64,000 nt of DNA from Cellulophaga sp. RHA19. GTDB taxonomy: Bacteria > Bacteroidota > Bacteroidia > Flavobacteriales > Flavobacteriaceae. Position numbers and translations under genes: made by a program. Position 1 is the first letter of the stretch. Each line of letters opens with the position of its first letter. Where the stretch lies: the NCBI RefSeq assembly GCF_002813425.1, contig NZ_PHUL01000001.1, positions 1,871,001 through 1,935,000 of the forward strand, read 5' to 3'. Positions 17,144 through 26,330 of the stretch are shown here, one piece after another. The notes under the pieces were generated by a model. The model saw only the letters and a list, made by a program, of their open reading frames with translations, had not been told where the DNA came from and did not search any database.

Positions 17144-18058
17144 ATGAGATTATTTTTTTTGCTCTTTTTTAGTGTTGTTAGCTTATCTGCACAAGAAATT
17201 TTAATAGATGGCACCATTTACAATGCTAAAACACAAGAGCCAATTCCTTATGTAAATGTTAGTTTTTTAAATACCTTAAAAGGTGCCTCTACAGATGAAA
17301 AAGGGTATTTTTTTGTTGATGTTCCTAACTCTTTTTTAGAAAAGCAAGTACACTTATCTTCATTAGGTTTTAAAGATACTATTGTAGCTGTTAAACAACT
17401 TGTAGCAGATAAAAAGTTTGGTATGGTAGAAGAATCTTTTGAATTAGATGAGGTTGTTGTTGCTAAATCAATTGGAGATTCTTTTGTTTTAAACCCTATT
17501 GGTAGTTATGACTTAAAAAGTGGGTTTGCGTCTTCTTCTACACCGTGGGTATTGGCAACTTACTACCCAAATATTGGAGCTTCAAAAAAATATATAAACA
17601 AGGTTACTGTATTTTTTCAGCAAGACGAGGGCTTTAAAAGAAGAGCATCTAAATTTAGAATTCGTGTTTATGCTGTAGACCCAGAAACTAAAAAGCCAAC
17701 TAACGATTTATTGCATAAAAGCATTATTTTAGAAACTTTTGCAGAAAACGATTTTGTTTCTATAGATTTATCAGCCTTTACTATAAAAATGCCAAGAGAA
17801 GGTGTTTATATTGGTTTAGAGTGGTTGTTTGTGCCATATAATTGGTATGCTATAAAGGGTAAAGATGCAATTAGTAATGAGTTAACTATAGAAGATAGGT
17901 TTGCTCCTACCTTTGGAGGTGTTTACAATAAAAACCAAAATTTTAAAGTTATGGTATATGGTATGGGTGAGTGGACAGATTTTAAAGTGAAATCTAAAGA
18001 TAATACTAAGCATTTAATACCAGCTGTAAGTCTAAAACTCTCTAAAGAGAAGCAATAA
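17144..18058 (+). CDS. Secreted carboxypeptidase-regulatory-like domain protein
   Basis: The signal peptide MRLFFLLFFSVVSLSAQ is followed by a CarboxypepD_reg-like beta-sandwich (about 20-95): IDGTIYNAKTQEPIPYVNVSF, then GASTDEKGYFFVDVP and LSSLGFKDT. This is the fold found at the N-terminus of SusC proteins. The remaining 200 residues (about 105-304) have no motif I recognise; they contain KFRIRVYAVDPETKKPTNDLL and may be a second beta domain. The protein is likely periplasmic or on the surface. It sits 3 nt after the exonuclease gene, an odd partner functionally but normal for this kind of loose operon. Confidence 0.75.
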   Translation: MRLFFLLFFSVVSLSAQEILIDGTIYNAKTQEPIPYVNVSFLNTLKGASTDEKGYFFVDVPNSFLEKQVHLSSLGFKDTIVAVKQLVADKKFGMVEESFELDEVVVAKSIGDSFVLNPIGSYDLKSGFASSSTPWVLATYYPNIGASKKYINKVTVFFQQDEGFKRRASKFRIRVYAVDPETKKPTNDLLHKSIILETFAENDFVSIDLSAFTIKMPREGVYIGLEWLFVPYNWYAIKGKDAISNELTIEDRFAPTFGGVYNKNQNFKVMVYGMGEWTDFKVKSKDNTKHLIPAVSLKLSKEKQ

Positions 18059-18072
18059 AAAAAGAAATTAAA

Positions 18073-18684
18073 ATGAAGATAATTTGCATTGGTCGTAATT
18101 ACACAGATCATATAAAAGAGTTGGCTAATGAAAAGCCTACAGATCCTGTCGTTTTTATTAAGCCAGACTCAGCTGTATTGCCTAAGGAGCAAGATTTTTA
18201 TATTCCAGAATTTTCTAATAATATTCATTATGAAGTAGAGGTTTTGGTTAAAATTAAAAAGGTAGGTAAGCATATAGAGTCTCAATTTGCACCCAACTAT
18301 TATGATGAAATTGGGCTAGGAATAGATTTTACGGCTCGTGATCTTCAATCTAAGTTAAAGGAAAAAGGATTACCTTGGGAAAAAGCAAAGGGTTTTGATG
18401 GTGCAGCGGTAATAGGTAAATGGCTTTCAAAAAGTAAGTTTTCTTCTGTAGATGATATAAATTTTTCTTTACTAAAAAATGATAAAATCGTACAAAAAGG
18501 AAATACAAATTTAATGTTGTGGAAAGTAGATGAGTTAATCTCATATGTTTCTCAGTATTTTATGTTAAAAAAAGGAGATATCATATTTACGGGTACACCA
18601 GCAGGTGTAGGAAGAGTAGATGCTAATGATTATCTTTGTGGCACGTTGGAAGGAGAAGAAATGTTTACATTAAATATTAAATAA
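18073..18684 (+). CDS. Fumarylacetoacetate hydrolase-family protein
   Basis: FAH-family metal-dependent C-C hydrolase or decarboxylase of 203 residues, the short form comprising only the FAH core. The metal-binding acids are seen in HYEVEVLVKI and GIDFTARDLQ; GFDGAAVIGKW and GDIIFTGTPAGVGRV are family signatures. Short FAH proteins act on oxaloacetate, acylpyruvates or 2-oxo-hept-enoates, and the exact substrate is open. It is directly joined to the HPt gene (stop and start adjacent). Confidence 0.88.
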   Translation: MKIICIGRNYTDHIKELANEKPTDPVVFIKPDSAVLPKEQDFYIPEFSNNIHYEVEVLVKIKKVGKHIESQFAPNYYDEIGLGIDFTARDLQSKLKEKGLPWEKAKGFDGAAVIGKWLSKSKFSSVDDINFSLLKNDKIVQKGNTNLMLWKVDELISYVSQYFMLKKGDIIFTGTPAGVGRVDANDYLCGTLEGEEMFTLNIK

Positions 18685-19023
18685 ATGATTTATAGTCTTG
18701 ATAAGTTGAATGAAATGGCGGAAGGTGATATGGATTTTATCAATTCTGTAGTATCTGTTTTTTTAGAAGAAGTGCCTGAAGATTTGGGTCTTCTTGAAAA
18801 AGCAATTGAAAGTAGAGACTATGAGCCAACCTACCAGTTGGCACATAAAATTAAACCTAATGTAGATTTGTTAGGTATGGAGCAGACTAGAGCTGCTGCT
18901 TTTGAAATAGAATCATTAGGGAAGCAACAAGGCGATTTTAATAAAATTGAAGAAGTTTTTAAAACGTTAAAGATTGATGTTTTACAAGTTGTAACAGAAT
19001 TAAAAAACGACTTTAGTTTGTAA
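18685..19023 (+). CDS. Stand-alone histidine phosphotransfer (HPt) protein
   Basis: A 112-residue four-helix HPt domain. The phosphorylated residue should be His54 in YQLAHKIKPNVDLLGM, the usual AHxxKxxxxxLG signature. There is no kinase or receiver domain in this protein and no hybrid kinase gene nearby, so it must receive phosphate from a kinase encoded elsewhere. Its stop overlaps the cinA ATG (TAATG), a tight translational coupling in an operon of otherwise metabolic and repair genes. Confidence 0.85.
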   Translation: MIYSLDKLNEMAEGDMDFINSVVSVFLEEVPEDLGLLEKAIESRDYEPTYQLAHKIKPNVDLLGMEQTRAAAFEIESLGKQQGDFNKIEEVFKTLKIDVLQVVTELKNDFSL

Positions 19024-20270
19024 TGCTTGCCGAAATAATAACCATAGGAGATGAGCTACTTATTGGTCAGGTTATAGATACTAATTCGGCCTTTATAGGT
19101 AAAGAATTAAATAAAATTGGTGTTACAGTTTATCAAATAACGTCAATACAAGATAATAAGGAGCAAATTCTTTCTGCTTTAAAAGATGCTTCAAAAAGAG
19201 TAGATATTGTCTTAATTACAGGAGGTTTAGGCCCTACTAAAGATGATATTACCAAACATACATTGTGCGAGTATTTTAATGATACTTTGGTTCAAAATAA
19301 CCAAGTATTGGCACACGTTGAAGAGTTGTTTAAGAAATTTTCTGACAAGCCAATTTTAGAAGTAAATAAGCAACAGGCAAAAGTACTGTCTAAAGCTACA
19401 GTATTGCACAATTTAAAAGGTACAGCACCTGGAATGTGGATAAAAGACAATGATACTGTTTTTGTGTCTATGCCTGGTGTTCCTTTTGAAATGCGATATC
19501 TTATTACAGAAGAAGTTGTGCCGCGCGTCATAAAAGAGTATAAAAGGCCGCATATAATACATAAAACATTTATAACCTACGGTGTGGGTGAAAGTGCTTT
19601 GGCAGAGCAAATAGAGGCTTGGGAAGACCAGTTACCTGTATTTATAAAACTCGCATATTTGCCAAGTTTGGGTTCTGTACGCTTGCGTTTGTCTGGTACT
19701 GGAAAAAATAAAGATATTTTAGAACAGGCAATAAAAGATGAGAGTCAAAAATTAATAGCTTTAATTGGCGATATAGTTTATGGCGAAGAAGGAGAGGATG
19801 TTTTAGAGGTTGCTACTGCAAAACTACTAACAGAAAAAGGAAAAACTTTAGCTACTGCAGAGAGTTTTACGGGAGGTAAAATATCAGAAATATTTACTTC
19901 TATACCAGGGGCATCAGCTTATTTTAAGGGAAGTGTGGTTTGTTATGCAACAGAAGTTAAAATTAATGTTTTAGGAGTTTCAGAGGCTTTAATTAAAGAG
20001 TATTCTGTGGTTAGTGAGCAAGTTGCAATAGCTATGGCTACAAATGTGCAAAAAGCGCTTAAAACCGATTTTGCAATTGCAACAACAGGTAATGCAGGAC
20101 CAACAAAGGGAGATTCTAATGCAGAGGTGGGTACTGTTTATATTGGTATAGCAACTCCAACAAAAATATTTGCTATTAAAGAGCAATTAGGAGGTCAAAG
20201 AGAAAGAGTGGTAAATAAGGCTATTAATAAGGCTTTAGAGCTATTATATAAAGAAATATTAGGTTGTTAA
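19023..20270 (+). CDS. cinA: CinA-family protein (NMN amidohydrolase / ADP-ribose pyrophosphatase type)
   Basis: Two domains. The N-terminal MoaB/MogA-like domain (about 1-170) has IGDELLIGQVIDTNS and TGGLGPTKDDIT; in characterised CinA this COG1058 part hydrolyses ADP-ribose. The C-terminal CinA domain (about 255-410) has TAESFTGGKISEIF, VVCYATEVKINVLGV and TTGNAGPTKGDSNAEVGTV, the part that deamidates NMN in NAD recycling. At 415 residues it has the normal full length. It is the last gene of its operon. Confidence 0.93.
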   Translation: MLAEIITIGDELLIGQVIDTNSAFIGKELNKIGVTVYQITSIQDNKEQILSALKDASKRVDIVLITGGLGPTKDDITKHTLCEYFNDTLVQNNQVLAHVEELFKKFSDKPILEVNKQQAKVLSKATVLHNLKGTAPGMWIKDNDTVFVSMPGVPFEMRYLITEEVVPRVIKEYKRPHIIHKTFITYGVGESALAEQIEAWEDQLPVFIKLAYLPSLGSVRLRLSGTGKNKDILEQAIKDESQKLIALIGDIVYGEEGEDVLEVATAKLLTEKGKTLATAESFTGGKISEIFTSIPGASAYFKGSVVCYATEVKINVLGVSEALIKEYSVVSEQVAIAMATNVQKALKTDFAIATTGNAGPTKGDSNAEVGTVYIGIATPTKIFAIKEQLGGQRERVVNKAINKALELLYKEILGC

Positions 20271-20325
20271 ATAGCAACATTTTAAGAGGTGGTAAAATAA
20301 TTTTAAAAATTTGATGAAAAGAATT

Positions 20326-20355
20326 TTGTCTACCCAAAAAAAAGCTATAAATTTG
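20326..20355 (+). promoter_or_regulatory. Complete -33/-7 promoter for the rpmB operon
   Basis: TTG at 20326-20328 and TAAATTTG at 20348-20355 with exactly 19 nt between them. This is the Bacteroidota consensus TTG-N19-TAnnTTTG, the best such promoter in the window, in front of ribosomal protein genes. Confidence 0.75.
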
Positions 20356-20388
20356 CAGCCTGTTTAAAATAACACAAAATCTAGCATA

Positions 20389-20625
20389 ATGTCAAAAGTT
20401 TGTGAAATCACTGGAAAGAAAGCAATGTTTGGAAATAACGTGTCTTTCTCTATTAATAAGACAAGAAGAAGGTTTGATGTAAATCTTTCCAAAAAACGTT
20501 TTTACATTCCAGAGGAAGATCGTTGGATAACTTTAAAAGTATCTACAAGAGCTCTTAAGAGTATCAACAAAAAAGGAATCTCTGAAGTATTAAAAGAGGC
20601 TAAAGCACAGGGGGTTATTAAATAA
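20389..20625 (+). CDS. rpmB: 50S ribosomal protein L28
   Basis: A 78-residue protein opening MSKVCEITGKKAMFGNNVSFS, with NKTRRRFDVNLSKKRFY and LKVSTRALKSINKKG, the standard L28 pattern. It heads the conserved Bacteroidota cluster L28-L33-DUF4295-FtsY and has a consensus promoter. Confidence 0.98.
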   Translation: MSKVCEITGKKAMFGNNVSFSINKTRRRFDVNLSKKRFYIPEEDRWITLKVSTRALKSINKKGISEVLKEAKAQGVIK

Positions 20626-20646
20626 TCTCTTTAAAAAATAATAAAG

Positions 20647-20829
20647 ATGGCAAAGAAAGGTAACAGAATACAAGTTATTTTAGAGTGTACAGAGCACAAA
20701 GAGTCTGGGCAACCAGGTACTTCTAGGTACATTACCACTAAAAACAAAAAGAACACTCCGGATAGAATTGAGTTAAAGAAATTTAACCCAATTTTAAAGA
20801 AGATGACTGTTCATAAAGAAATAAAATAA
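20647..20829 (+). CDS. rpmG: 50S ribosomal protein L33
   Basis: A 60-residue basic protein, [18 protein letters not shown], with [21 protein letters not shown]. It has only one Cys (ECTE) and no C-x2-C zinc pair, so it is the zinc-free form of L33. It lies 21 nt after rpmB. Confidence 0.98.
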   Translation: MAKKGNRIQVILECTEHKESGQPGTSRYITTKNKKNTPDRIELKKFNPILKKMTVHKEIK

Positions 20830-20871
20830 TTTAAATTTCCTTTAGTAAGGAAGTTGTTAAACTATAAAGTT

Positions 20872-21024
20872 ATGGCAAAGAAAACAGTAGCAAGTTTACA
20901 GACCAGCTCAAAGAGATTAACTAAAGCCATTAAAATGGTAAAGTCTCCTAAATCAGGAGCTTACACTTTTGTGGAATCAGTTATGGCTCCAGAATTAGTA
21001 AGCGAGTGGTTAGCTAAAAAATAA
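20872..21024 (+). CDS. DUF4295 small protein
   Basis: A 50-residue basic protein (MAKKTVASLQTSSKRLTKA to LVSEWLAKK). DUF4295 is a Bacteroidota-specific family nearly always encoded between rpmG and ftsY. A ribosome-associated role has been assumed from this position but not shown. It begins 42 nt after rpmG and is followed by a terminator. Confidence 0.92.
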   Translation: MAKKTVASLQTSSKRLTKAIKMVKSPKSGAYTFVESVMAPELVSEWLAKK

Positions 21025-21050
21025 TATCAATATACAGTATTGATAATAAA

Positions 21051-21079
21051 GCTACTTTCATTAGAAAGTGGCTTTTTTT
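21051..21079 (+). terminator. Intrinsic terminator after the ribosomal protein operon
   Basis: GCTACTTTC pairs with GAAAGTGGC (one G-T pair) around a short loop, followed by seven Ts. The ftsY -7 box follows at once. Confidence 0.8.
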
Positions 21080-21086
21080 ATTTTTA

Positions 21087-21094
21087 TATCTTTG
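21087..21094 (+). promoter_or_regulatory. -7 box for ftsY
   Basis: TATCTTTG, an exact TAnnTTTG match, 20 nt before the ftsY ATG and just beyond the upstream terminator. Confidence 0.55.
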
Positions 21095-21114
21095 GTAAAA
21101 TTACAGGATAAAAA

Positions 21115-22077
21115 ATGAGTCTATTTAAAAATATATTTTCTTCAAAAAAGAAGGAAAGCCTTGATAAAGGTTTAGAGAAAAGTAAAAGTAGCTTTTTTTC
21201 TAAGTTAAGTAAAGCTGTAGCTGGTAAAACTAAGGTAGATGATGATGTATTAGATAATCTAGAAGAAATTCTAGTAACTTCTGATGTTGGAGTAGAGACT
21301 ACCTTGAAAATTATAGATCGTATAGAGGCACGTGTTTCTAAAGATAAATATTTAGGTACAGATGAGCTTAATGTAATTTTGCGAGAAGAAATTGCATCAC
21401 TTTTATCAGAAACTAATACTGGTAATGATACAGAGTTTACGGTTCCTAAAGGTGTAAAACCATATGTAATAATGGTTGTTGGTGTTAATGGTGTTGGTAA
21501 AACTACAACCATTGGTAAAATGGCTTATCAGTTTAAAAAACAAGGGTTAAAAGTTGTTTTAGGTGCGGCAGATACTTTTAGAGCCGCTGCTATAGATCAA
21601 CTACAGGTTTGGGCAGATCGTGTAGATATTCCTATTGTAAAGCAAAAAATGGGTAGTGACCCCGCTTCTGTTGCTTTTGATACGCTAAGCTCTGCTGTAA
21701 CACAAAATGCAGATGTTGTAATTATAGATACAGCTGGGCGTTTACATAATAAGGTAAATTTAATGAATGAACTTACCAAAGTAAAACGTGTAATGCACAA
21801 GGTGGTAGAAGATACTCCGCATGATGTAATGTTGGTTTTAGATGGTTCTACAGGGCAAAACGCTTTTGAGCAAGCTAAACAGTTTACTAAAGCAACAGAG
21901 GTTACATCATTGGCGGTTACTAAATTAGATGGCACAGCTAAAGGAGGAGTGGTAATTGGTATCTCAGATCAATTTCAAATCCCTGTGAAGTATATAGGAG
22001 TAGGAGAAGGTATAGAGGACTTACAAGTTTTTAATAAGTTCGAGTTTGTAGATTCTTTCTTCAATTTAAAAAAGTAA
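21115..22077 (+). CDS. ftsY: Signal recognition particle receptor FtsY
   Basis: GTPase that docks SRP-ribosome complexes at the inner membrane. It has a short basic N-terminus (MSLFKNIFSSKKKESLDKG) without the long acidic domain of E. coli FtsY, then the N domain and the NG GTPase core: GVNGVGKTTTIGKM (G1), DTFRAAAIDQL, DTAGR (G3), TKLDGTAKGG (G4/closing loop). At 320 residues it is the short form usual in this phylum. It has its own -7 box and terminator. Confidence 0.97.
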   Translation: MSLFKNIFSSKKKESLDKGLEKSKSSFFSKLSKAVAGKTKVDDDVLDNLEEILVTSDVGVETTLKIIDRIEARVSKDKYLGTDELNVILREEIASLLSETNTGNDTEFTVPKGVKPYVIMVVGVNGVGKTTTIGKMAYQFKKQGLKVVLGAADTFRAAAIDQLQVWADRVDIPIVKQKMGSDPASVAFDTLSSAVTQNADVVIIDTAGRLHNKVNLMNELTKVKRVMHKVVEDTPHDVMLVLDGSTGQNAFEQAKQFTKATEVTSLAVTKLDGTAKGGVVIGISDQFQIPVKYIGVGEGIEDLQVFNKFEFVDSFFNLKK

Positions 22078-22078
22078 T

Positions 22079-22107
22079 GTAAAAACCTCCATTTGGAGGT
22101 TTTTTTA
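22079..22107 (+). terminator. Intrinsic terminator after ftsY
   Basis: AAAAACCTCC and GGAGGTTTTT form a ten-pair stem with a four-base loop and a T-run. Confidence 0.85.
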
Positions 22108-22124
22108 TTTTAATACTGTTTGTA

Positions 22125-23795
22125 ATGAAAAAGTATGTTTTAGTTGTTTTAGTGTTGTTGGTTATTTCTTGTAAAAATAAAGTAGAAGATGCTAAAAAGG
22201 AGCTTGTTTTATGGCAGCCTTATAATGATTCTTTAGAAGTTGCAGAAAATGCAGAGCATACTAATCCTAGAATGCGTTACAAATTAATACAGTCTAAAGT
22301 AATAGACAAGAATGAAATATTTCTTCCTCTTTATCCTGAGGTTCAAAAATTATCTAACGAAGAATATAAAGCCTTAAAACCGCTTATTTTAGAACAAAAT
22401 ATCTACACGCTACGCAAGCATATAAATAATGGTGAGTTAACTTATGAGAAATTGGTTCTCTTTTATTTGTATCGTATATATAAGTATGAGTTGGATAATG
22501 CTACAACATTAAACACTATTGTAGCTTTAAATAAAGATGTAGTAATGCAAGCTCGCAAATTAGATGAGCTAAAGAAGAAAGGTGATGAGTCTAATGTTGT
22601 GCACCCTATTTATGGTATGCCTATTTTGTTAAAAGATAATATAAATACTAAAGGAATGTTTACTACAGCTGGTTCTATAGCTTTTAAAAATAATGTCACA
22701 GATGATGCCTTTGTGGTAAAAAGATTAAAAGAAAACGGAGCTTTAATTTTAGGCAAGGTTAATTTAAGTGAGTGGGCCTATTTTTTATGTACAGGTTGTC
22801 CGGTTGGGTATAGTGCTGTAGGTGGACAAACATTAAATCCTTACGGTAGAAAAATTTTTGAAACAGGTGGTTCTAGTGCTGGTAGTGGCACGGCAGTGGC
22901 GGCAAATTACGCTGTGGCTGCTGTAGGTACAGAAACATCGGGCTCTATATTGTCTCCTTCTAGTCAAAACTCGGTTGTTGGTTTAAAGCCTACAATAGGT
23001 TTTTTAAGTAGAACTGGTATTGTACCAATTTCTAGCACCTTAGATACTCCTGGCCCAATGGCTAAAAATGTGCCTGATGCTGCTATTTTATTAGATGCAA
23101 TGAAGGGTAAAGATGCTGCAGATAGTAAATCTGTTGAAAAAGAATTAGGAGTGCTTTCTGCACCTTTAACGGATAATAGCTTAAAAGGGAAGCGTTTTGG
23201 GGTGATTAAAAACTTGTTAGCTACAGATTCTATTTACAGAGCATCGGTAGATAAACTAAGAGAGCACGGAAGTATTATTGTAGAAATTACGCCTCCAGAA
23301 GTTTCAATGAGTGGTTTTTTAAGTATTTTGAATATTGATATGAAGCACGATTTGCCAACTTACATAAAAAATCAAACTAAAAATAAACTACCAATACAGG
23401 ATATAAAATCTGCAGTAGCGTTTAATGCTAAAGACTCTGTTATAAAAATACCTTATGGGCAATCCTTATTTAGAGGTATTTTAGCAGATACCACTACAGT
23501 TGAAGAATTGGCTGTTATTGTAAGTAATTTAGAGCAAAGCGGAAGGCGTTATTTTAATGAGGCTATGGATGCTCATAATTTAAATGCAATTTTATCTATT
23601 AATAATTACCACGCTGGTTATGCGGCAGTAGCTAAATACCCTGCAATTACAGTGCCAATGGGGTATAAAAAAACAGGAGAGCCAATTAGTTTAACTTTTA
23701 TAGCTAAACAATTTAATGAGGCAGAATTGTTACGATATGCTGCTGGTTTTGAGTCAGCTTTTAAGGCGAGGCAAATACCAGAAAATTACAATTAG
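22125..23795 (+). CDS. Amidase-signature lipoprotein
   Basis: Amidase of the Ser-cisSer-Lys class, which hydrolyses C-N amide bonds. The lipobox is VISC, with Cys16 to be lipidated, so it is a periplasmic or outer-membrane lipoprotein. Catalytic residues: Lys170 in GMPILLKDNIN, the cis-Ser in GGSSAGSG (about 250) and nucleophile Ser274 in GTETSGSILSPSS. The length of 556 residues includes an N-terminal extension of about 90 residues before the amidase fold. Its substrate may be a peptide or small amide; nothing nearby decides. The last 4 nt overlap the stop region of the opposing hydrolase gene. Confidence 0.9.
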   Translation: MKKYVLVVLVLLVISCKNKVEDAKKELVLWQPYNDSLEVAENAEHTNPRMRYKLIQSKVIDKNEIFLPLYPEVQKLSNEEYKALKPLILEQNIYTLRKHINNGELTYEKLVLFYLYRIYKYELDNATTLNTIVALNKDVVMQARKLDELKKKGDESNVVHPIYGMPILLKDNINTKGMFTTAGSIAFKNNVTDDAFVVKRLKENGALILGKVNLSEWAYFLCTGCPVGYSAVGGQTLNPYGRKIFETGGSSAGSGTAVAANYAVAAVGTETSGSILSPSSQNSVVGLKPTIGFLSRTGIVPISSTLDTPGPMAKNVPDAAILLDAMKGKDAADSKSVEKELGVLSAPLTDNSLKGKRFGVIKNLLATDSIYRASVDKLREHGSIIVEITPPEVSMSGFLSILNIDMKHDLPTYIKNQTKNKLPIQDIKSAVAFNAKDSVIKIPYGQSLFRGILADTTTVEELAVIVSNLEQSGRRYFNEAMDAHNLNAILSINNYHAGYAAVAKYPAITVPMGYKKTGEPISLTFIAKQFNEAELLRYAAGFESAFKARQIPENYN

Positions 23796-24880
23796 TTAAT
23801 TAAATTATTTATTTTCTCCCACAGTATATTATCAAAACTAGATGGACCAAGTAATTCGTCATTAGCGGCATCACCCATACGTACAATAACTAAGTTTTTG
23901 CTTGGTATAACATATAATTTTTGATCGTCTTTGCCTAAACCGGCAATTAAATCATTTGGTGCATTAGGAATTAGTTTGCCAGTATACTCTTGTTCGGATG
24001 TTGGTAGTCTGTAAGAATCTTTTCCGTTTAACCACCAAAAATAGCCATAGGCTTTATTTGAGTTTTGAGATGTATTAGTCATTTCGTTAAAATATGTTTC
24101 AGATTTTAAAACAGAAGTTCCATTCCAATTTCCTTTGTTTAGATTTAAAAGACCAAATCTGGCCATACTTCTGGCGTTGCTATAGTATAATTTAAAATAA
24201 CCAAAAGGTAGCCAAGAGCCTTGCATACCAGTCATATTTTTTAGTTTGTTATTAAAATAAGTATTAAAATTTTGCTGTGTGGCTCCTTCTATAATATTAT
24301 GTGTAATAGTGTATGCTCCATTATGATAGTACCAAAATGTGCCTGGTAAATTTTTAAAAGTAAAACACTCTGGGTCTGTGCAGTTGTTGTTAGTTACAGT
24401 ATAATCTAAACCAGTAGTCATTGTTAAATGATTTTTAACTGTAATGCTTTGTTCTTGAGTAGTTGTTAAAGAAGACCAGCCTGTACCTAAATAATTGCTA
24501 GATGGCAAATTAACATCTAAAAAACCTTCTTCAATAGCAATTCCGGCAGTAAAAGAAACTAATGTTTTTGCAGCAGAGTTCCATGCTAAATTAGAATTTG
24601 CATCGGTATTATTACCATACCATTCAACTACAATTTTTCCATTTTCAAGTATTAAAAAAGCTTTAGTCTTATTGGTTTCTATAAAATCTAAAAGAGGTTG
24701 TAGGGCGTCTTCATTCCAATTTAAATTAGAAATAGAATTTGTTTGCCATTCATCAGAATTTATAGGAGGAAAGTATAGTTTATTAGAATCTATATTTTCA
24801 ATAGCGGTGTCACTGTCTGTAGAACAGCCAAAAAGAAAACAAAATAATATTACTGTAACAAAGTATTTGCTGTTTTTCAT
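23792..24880 (-). CDS. Beta-lactamase-fold serine hydrolase lipoprotein
   Basis: Class C beta-lactamase-like serine hydrolase. Lipobox FGCS (Cys19), followed by an acidic stretch TDSDTAIEN that could be a surface-export signal. The SxxK motif is S102-A-A-K105 (WNSAAKTLVSF), and the second motif is the Y-x-N of WYYHNGAY. Family members are esterases or D-Ala peptidases as often as lactamases, so resistance should not be inferred. It is 362 residues long and converges on the amidase with a 4-nt overlap of coding ends. Confidence 0.88.
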   Translation of the reverse strand: MKNSKYFVTVILFCFLFGCSTDSDTAIENIDSNKLYFPPINSDEWQTNSISNLNWNEDALQPLLDFIETNKTKAFLILENGKIVVEWYGNNTDANSNLAWNSAAKTLVSFTAGIAIEEGFLDVNLPSSNYLGTGWSSLTTTQEQSITVKNHLTMTTGLDYTVTNNNCTDPECFTFKNLPGTFWYYHNGAYTITHNIIEGATQQNFNTYFNNKLKNMTGMQGSWLPFGYFKLYYSNARSMARFGLLNLNKGNWNGTSVLKSETYFNEMTNTSQNSNKAYGYFWWLNGKDSYRLPTSEQEYTGKLIPNAPNDLIAGLGKDDQKLYVIPSKNLVIVRMGDAANDELLGPSSFDNILWEKINNLIN

Positions 24881-24978
24881 TTACTGTATTTTTTGTTTTA
24901 GATAACATTAAAGGCTAATGGTTTAACGTAAAAATCATAAAATTAGTTCTATATAGGTGTCATTCCTTAAGCAAGTTG

Positions 24979-24986
24979 TATTTTTG
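24979..24986 (+). promoter_or_regulatory. -7 box for rimO
   Basis: TATTTTTG followed by CAG, an exact TAnnTTTG match, 19 nt before the rimO ATG. Confidence 0.55.
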
Positions 24987-25005
24987 CAGCCAATTTTAAT
25001 AGATT

Positions 25006-26307
25006 ATGCGCACAAAATCACTCAAAACAAATAAAATTAACGTAGTTACTTTAGGTTGCTCTAAAAACGTGTACGATTCTGAAGTACTAATGGGGCAGTT
25101 AAAAGCTAACGGTAAAGAGGTGGCTCATGAAGATGAAGGTAATATTGTTGTAATTAATACGTGTGGCTTTATTGATAATGCAAAAGAAGAGAGTGTTAAC
25201 ACTATTTTAGATTTTGTACAGAAAAAAGAAGCAGGTGAAGTAGATAAGGTTTTTGTAACAGGATGTTTAAGTGAGCGTTACAAGCCAGATCTAGTAAAAG
25301 AAATTCCTAATGTAGATGAGTATTTTGGAACTAGTCAGTTGCCTAGTTTATTAAAAGCTTTAGGTGCAGATTATAAGCATGAGCTAATAGGTGAGCGTAT
25401 AACTACAACACCAAAAAACTATGCTTATTTAAAAATTGCAGAAGGTTGTGATAGACCTTGTTCTTTTTGTGCAATACCGTTAATGCGTGGTAAGCATAAG
25501 AGTACGCCTATTGAAGATTTAGTTACTGAAGCAGAAAAATTGGCGGCTAAAGGTGTTAAGGAATTGATACTTATAGCACAAGATTTAACATACTACGGTT
25601 TAGATTTATATAAGAAAAGAAACTTGGCAGAGCTTTTAGAGGCTTTGGTAAAAGTAGAAGGTATAGAGTGGATACGCTTGCACTATGCGTTTCCTACTGG
25701 TTTTCCAATGGATGTGTTAGATTTAATGAATAAGGAGCCTAAAATTTGTAATTATTTAGATATTCCTTTACAGCATATTTCTGATGCTATTTTAAAAAGT
25801 ATGCGTCGTGGAACCACGCAGGCAAAAACAACAAAATTACTAAAAGATTTTAGGGCTACAGTTCCTAATATGACTATTAGAACTACTTTAATTGTTGGTT
25901 ATCCTGGAGAAACAGAAGAGGATTTTGAAACCTTAAAACAGTGGGTAATAGATATGCGTTTTGAGCGCTTAGGTTGTTTTACTTATAGTCATGAGGAAAA
26001 TACACATGCTTACAATTTGGAAGATAATGTGCCAGAAGAGGTAAAGCAAGATAGAGCTAACCAGATAATGGAAATACAGTCACAGATTTCTTGGGAGCTA
26101 AATCAGGAAAAGATAGGAGAAACTTTTAAGTGTATTATTGATAGAAAAGAGGGGAATTACTTTGTTGGTAGAACAGAATTTGATTCGCCAGACGTAGATA
26201 ACGAGGTTTTAATTGATGCTACAAAGCACTATTTGAAACAAGGTGAATATGCAAATATAAAAATTACGGAAGCGGCAGATTTTGATTTATACGGAGAGCC
26301 AGCTTAA
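25006..26307 (+). CDS. rimO: Ribosomal protein S12 methylthiotransferase RimO
   Basis: Radical-SAM enzyme that adds a methylthio group to an Asp of ribosomal protein S12. The MTTase domain has VTLGCSKNVYDSE, NTCGFIDNAKEES and VTGCLSERY (three Cys for the auxiliary Fe-S cluster). The radical-SAM motif is the C-x3-C-x2-C of EGCDRPCSFCAIP. The C-terminal TRAM-like domain starts near residue 365. GCSKN rather than GCQMN after the first strand separates RimO from MiaB. The length of 433 is normal. Confidence 0.96.
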   Translation: MRTKSLKTNKINVVTLGCSKNVYDSEVLMGQLKANGKEVAHEDEGNIVVINTCGFIDNAKEESVNTILDFVQKKEAGEVDKVFVTGCLSERYKPDLVKEIPNVDEYFGTSQLPSLLKALGADYKHELIGERITTTPKNYAYLKIAEGCDRPCSFCAIPLMRGKHKSTPIEDLVTEAEKLAAKGVKELILIAQDLTYYGLDLYKKRNLAELLEALVKVEGIEWIRLHYAFPTGFPMDVLDLMNKEPKICNYLDIPLQHISDAILKSMRRGTTQAKTTKLLKDFRATVPNMTIRTTLIVGYPGETEEDFETLKQWVIDMRFERLGCFTYSHEENTHAYNLEDNVPEEVKQDRANQIMEIQSQISWELNQEKIGETFKCIIDRKEGNYFVGRTEFDSPDVDNEVLIDATKHYLKQGEYANIKITEAADFDLYGEPA

Positions 26308-26330
26308 TTTTAGCTTTATAGTATAAAAAA

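Noticed and set aside
23792..23795. Overlap of convergent coding ends (amidase and serine hydrolase)
   Set aside because: Four-base overlaps of convergent stops are common in compact genomes; the same is seen for the photolyase and the cyclase at 41079-41082.
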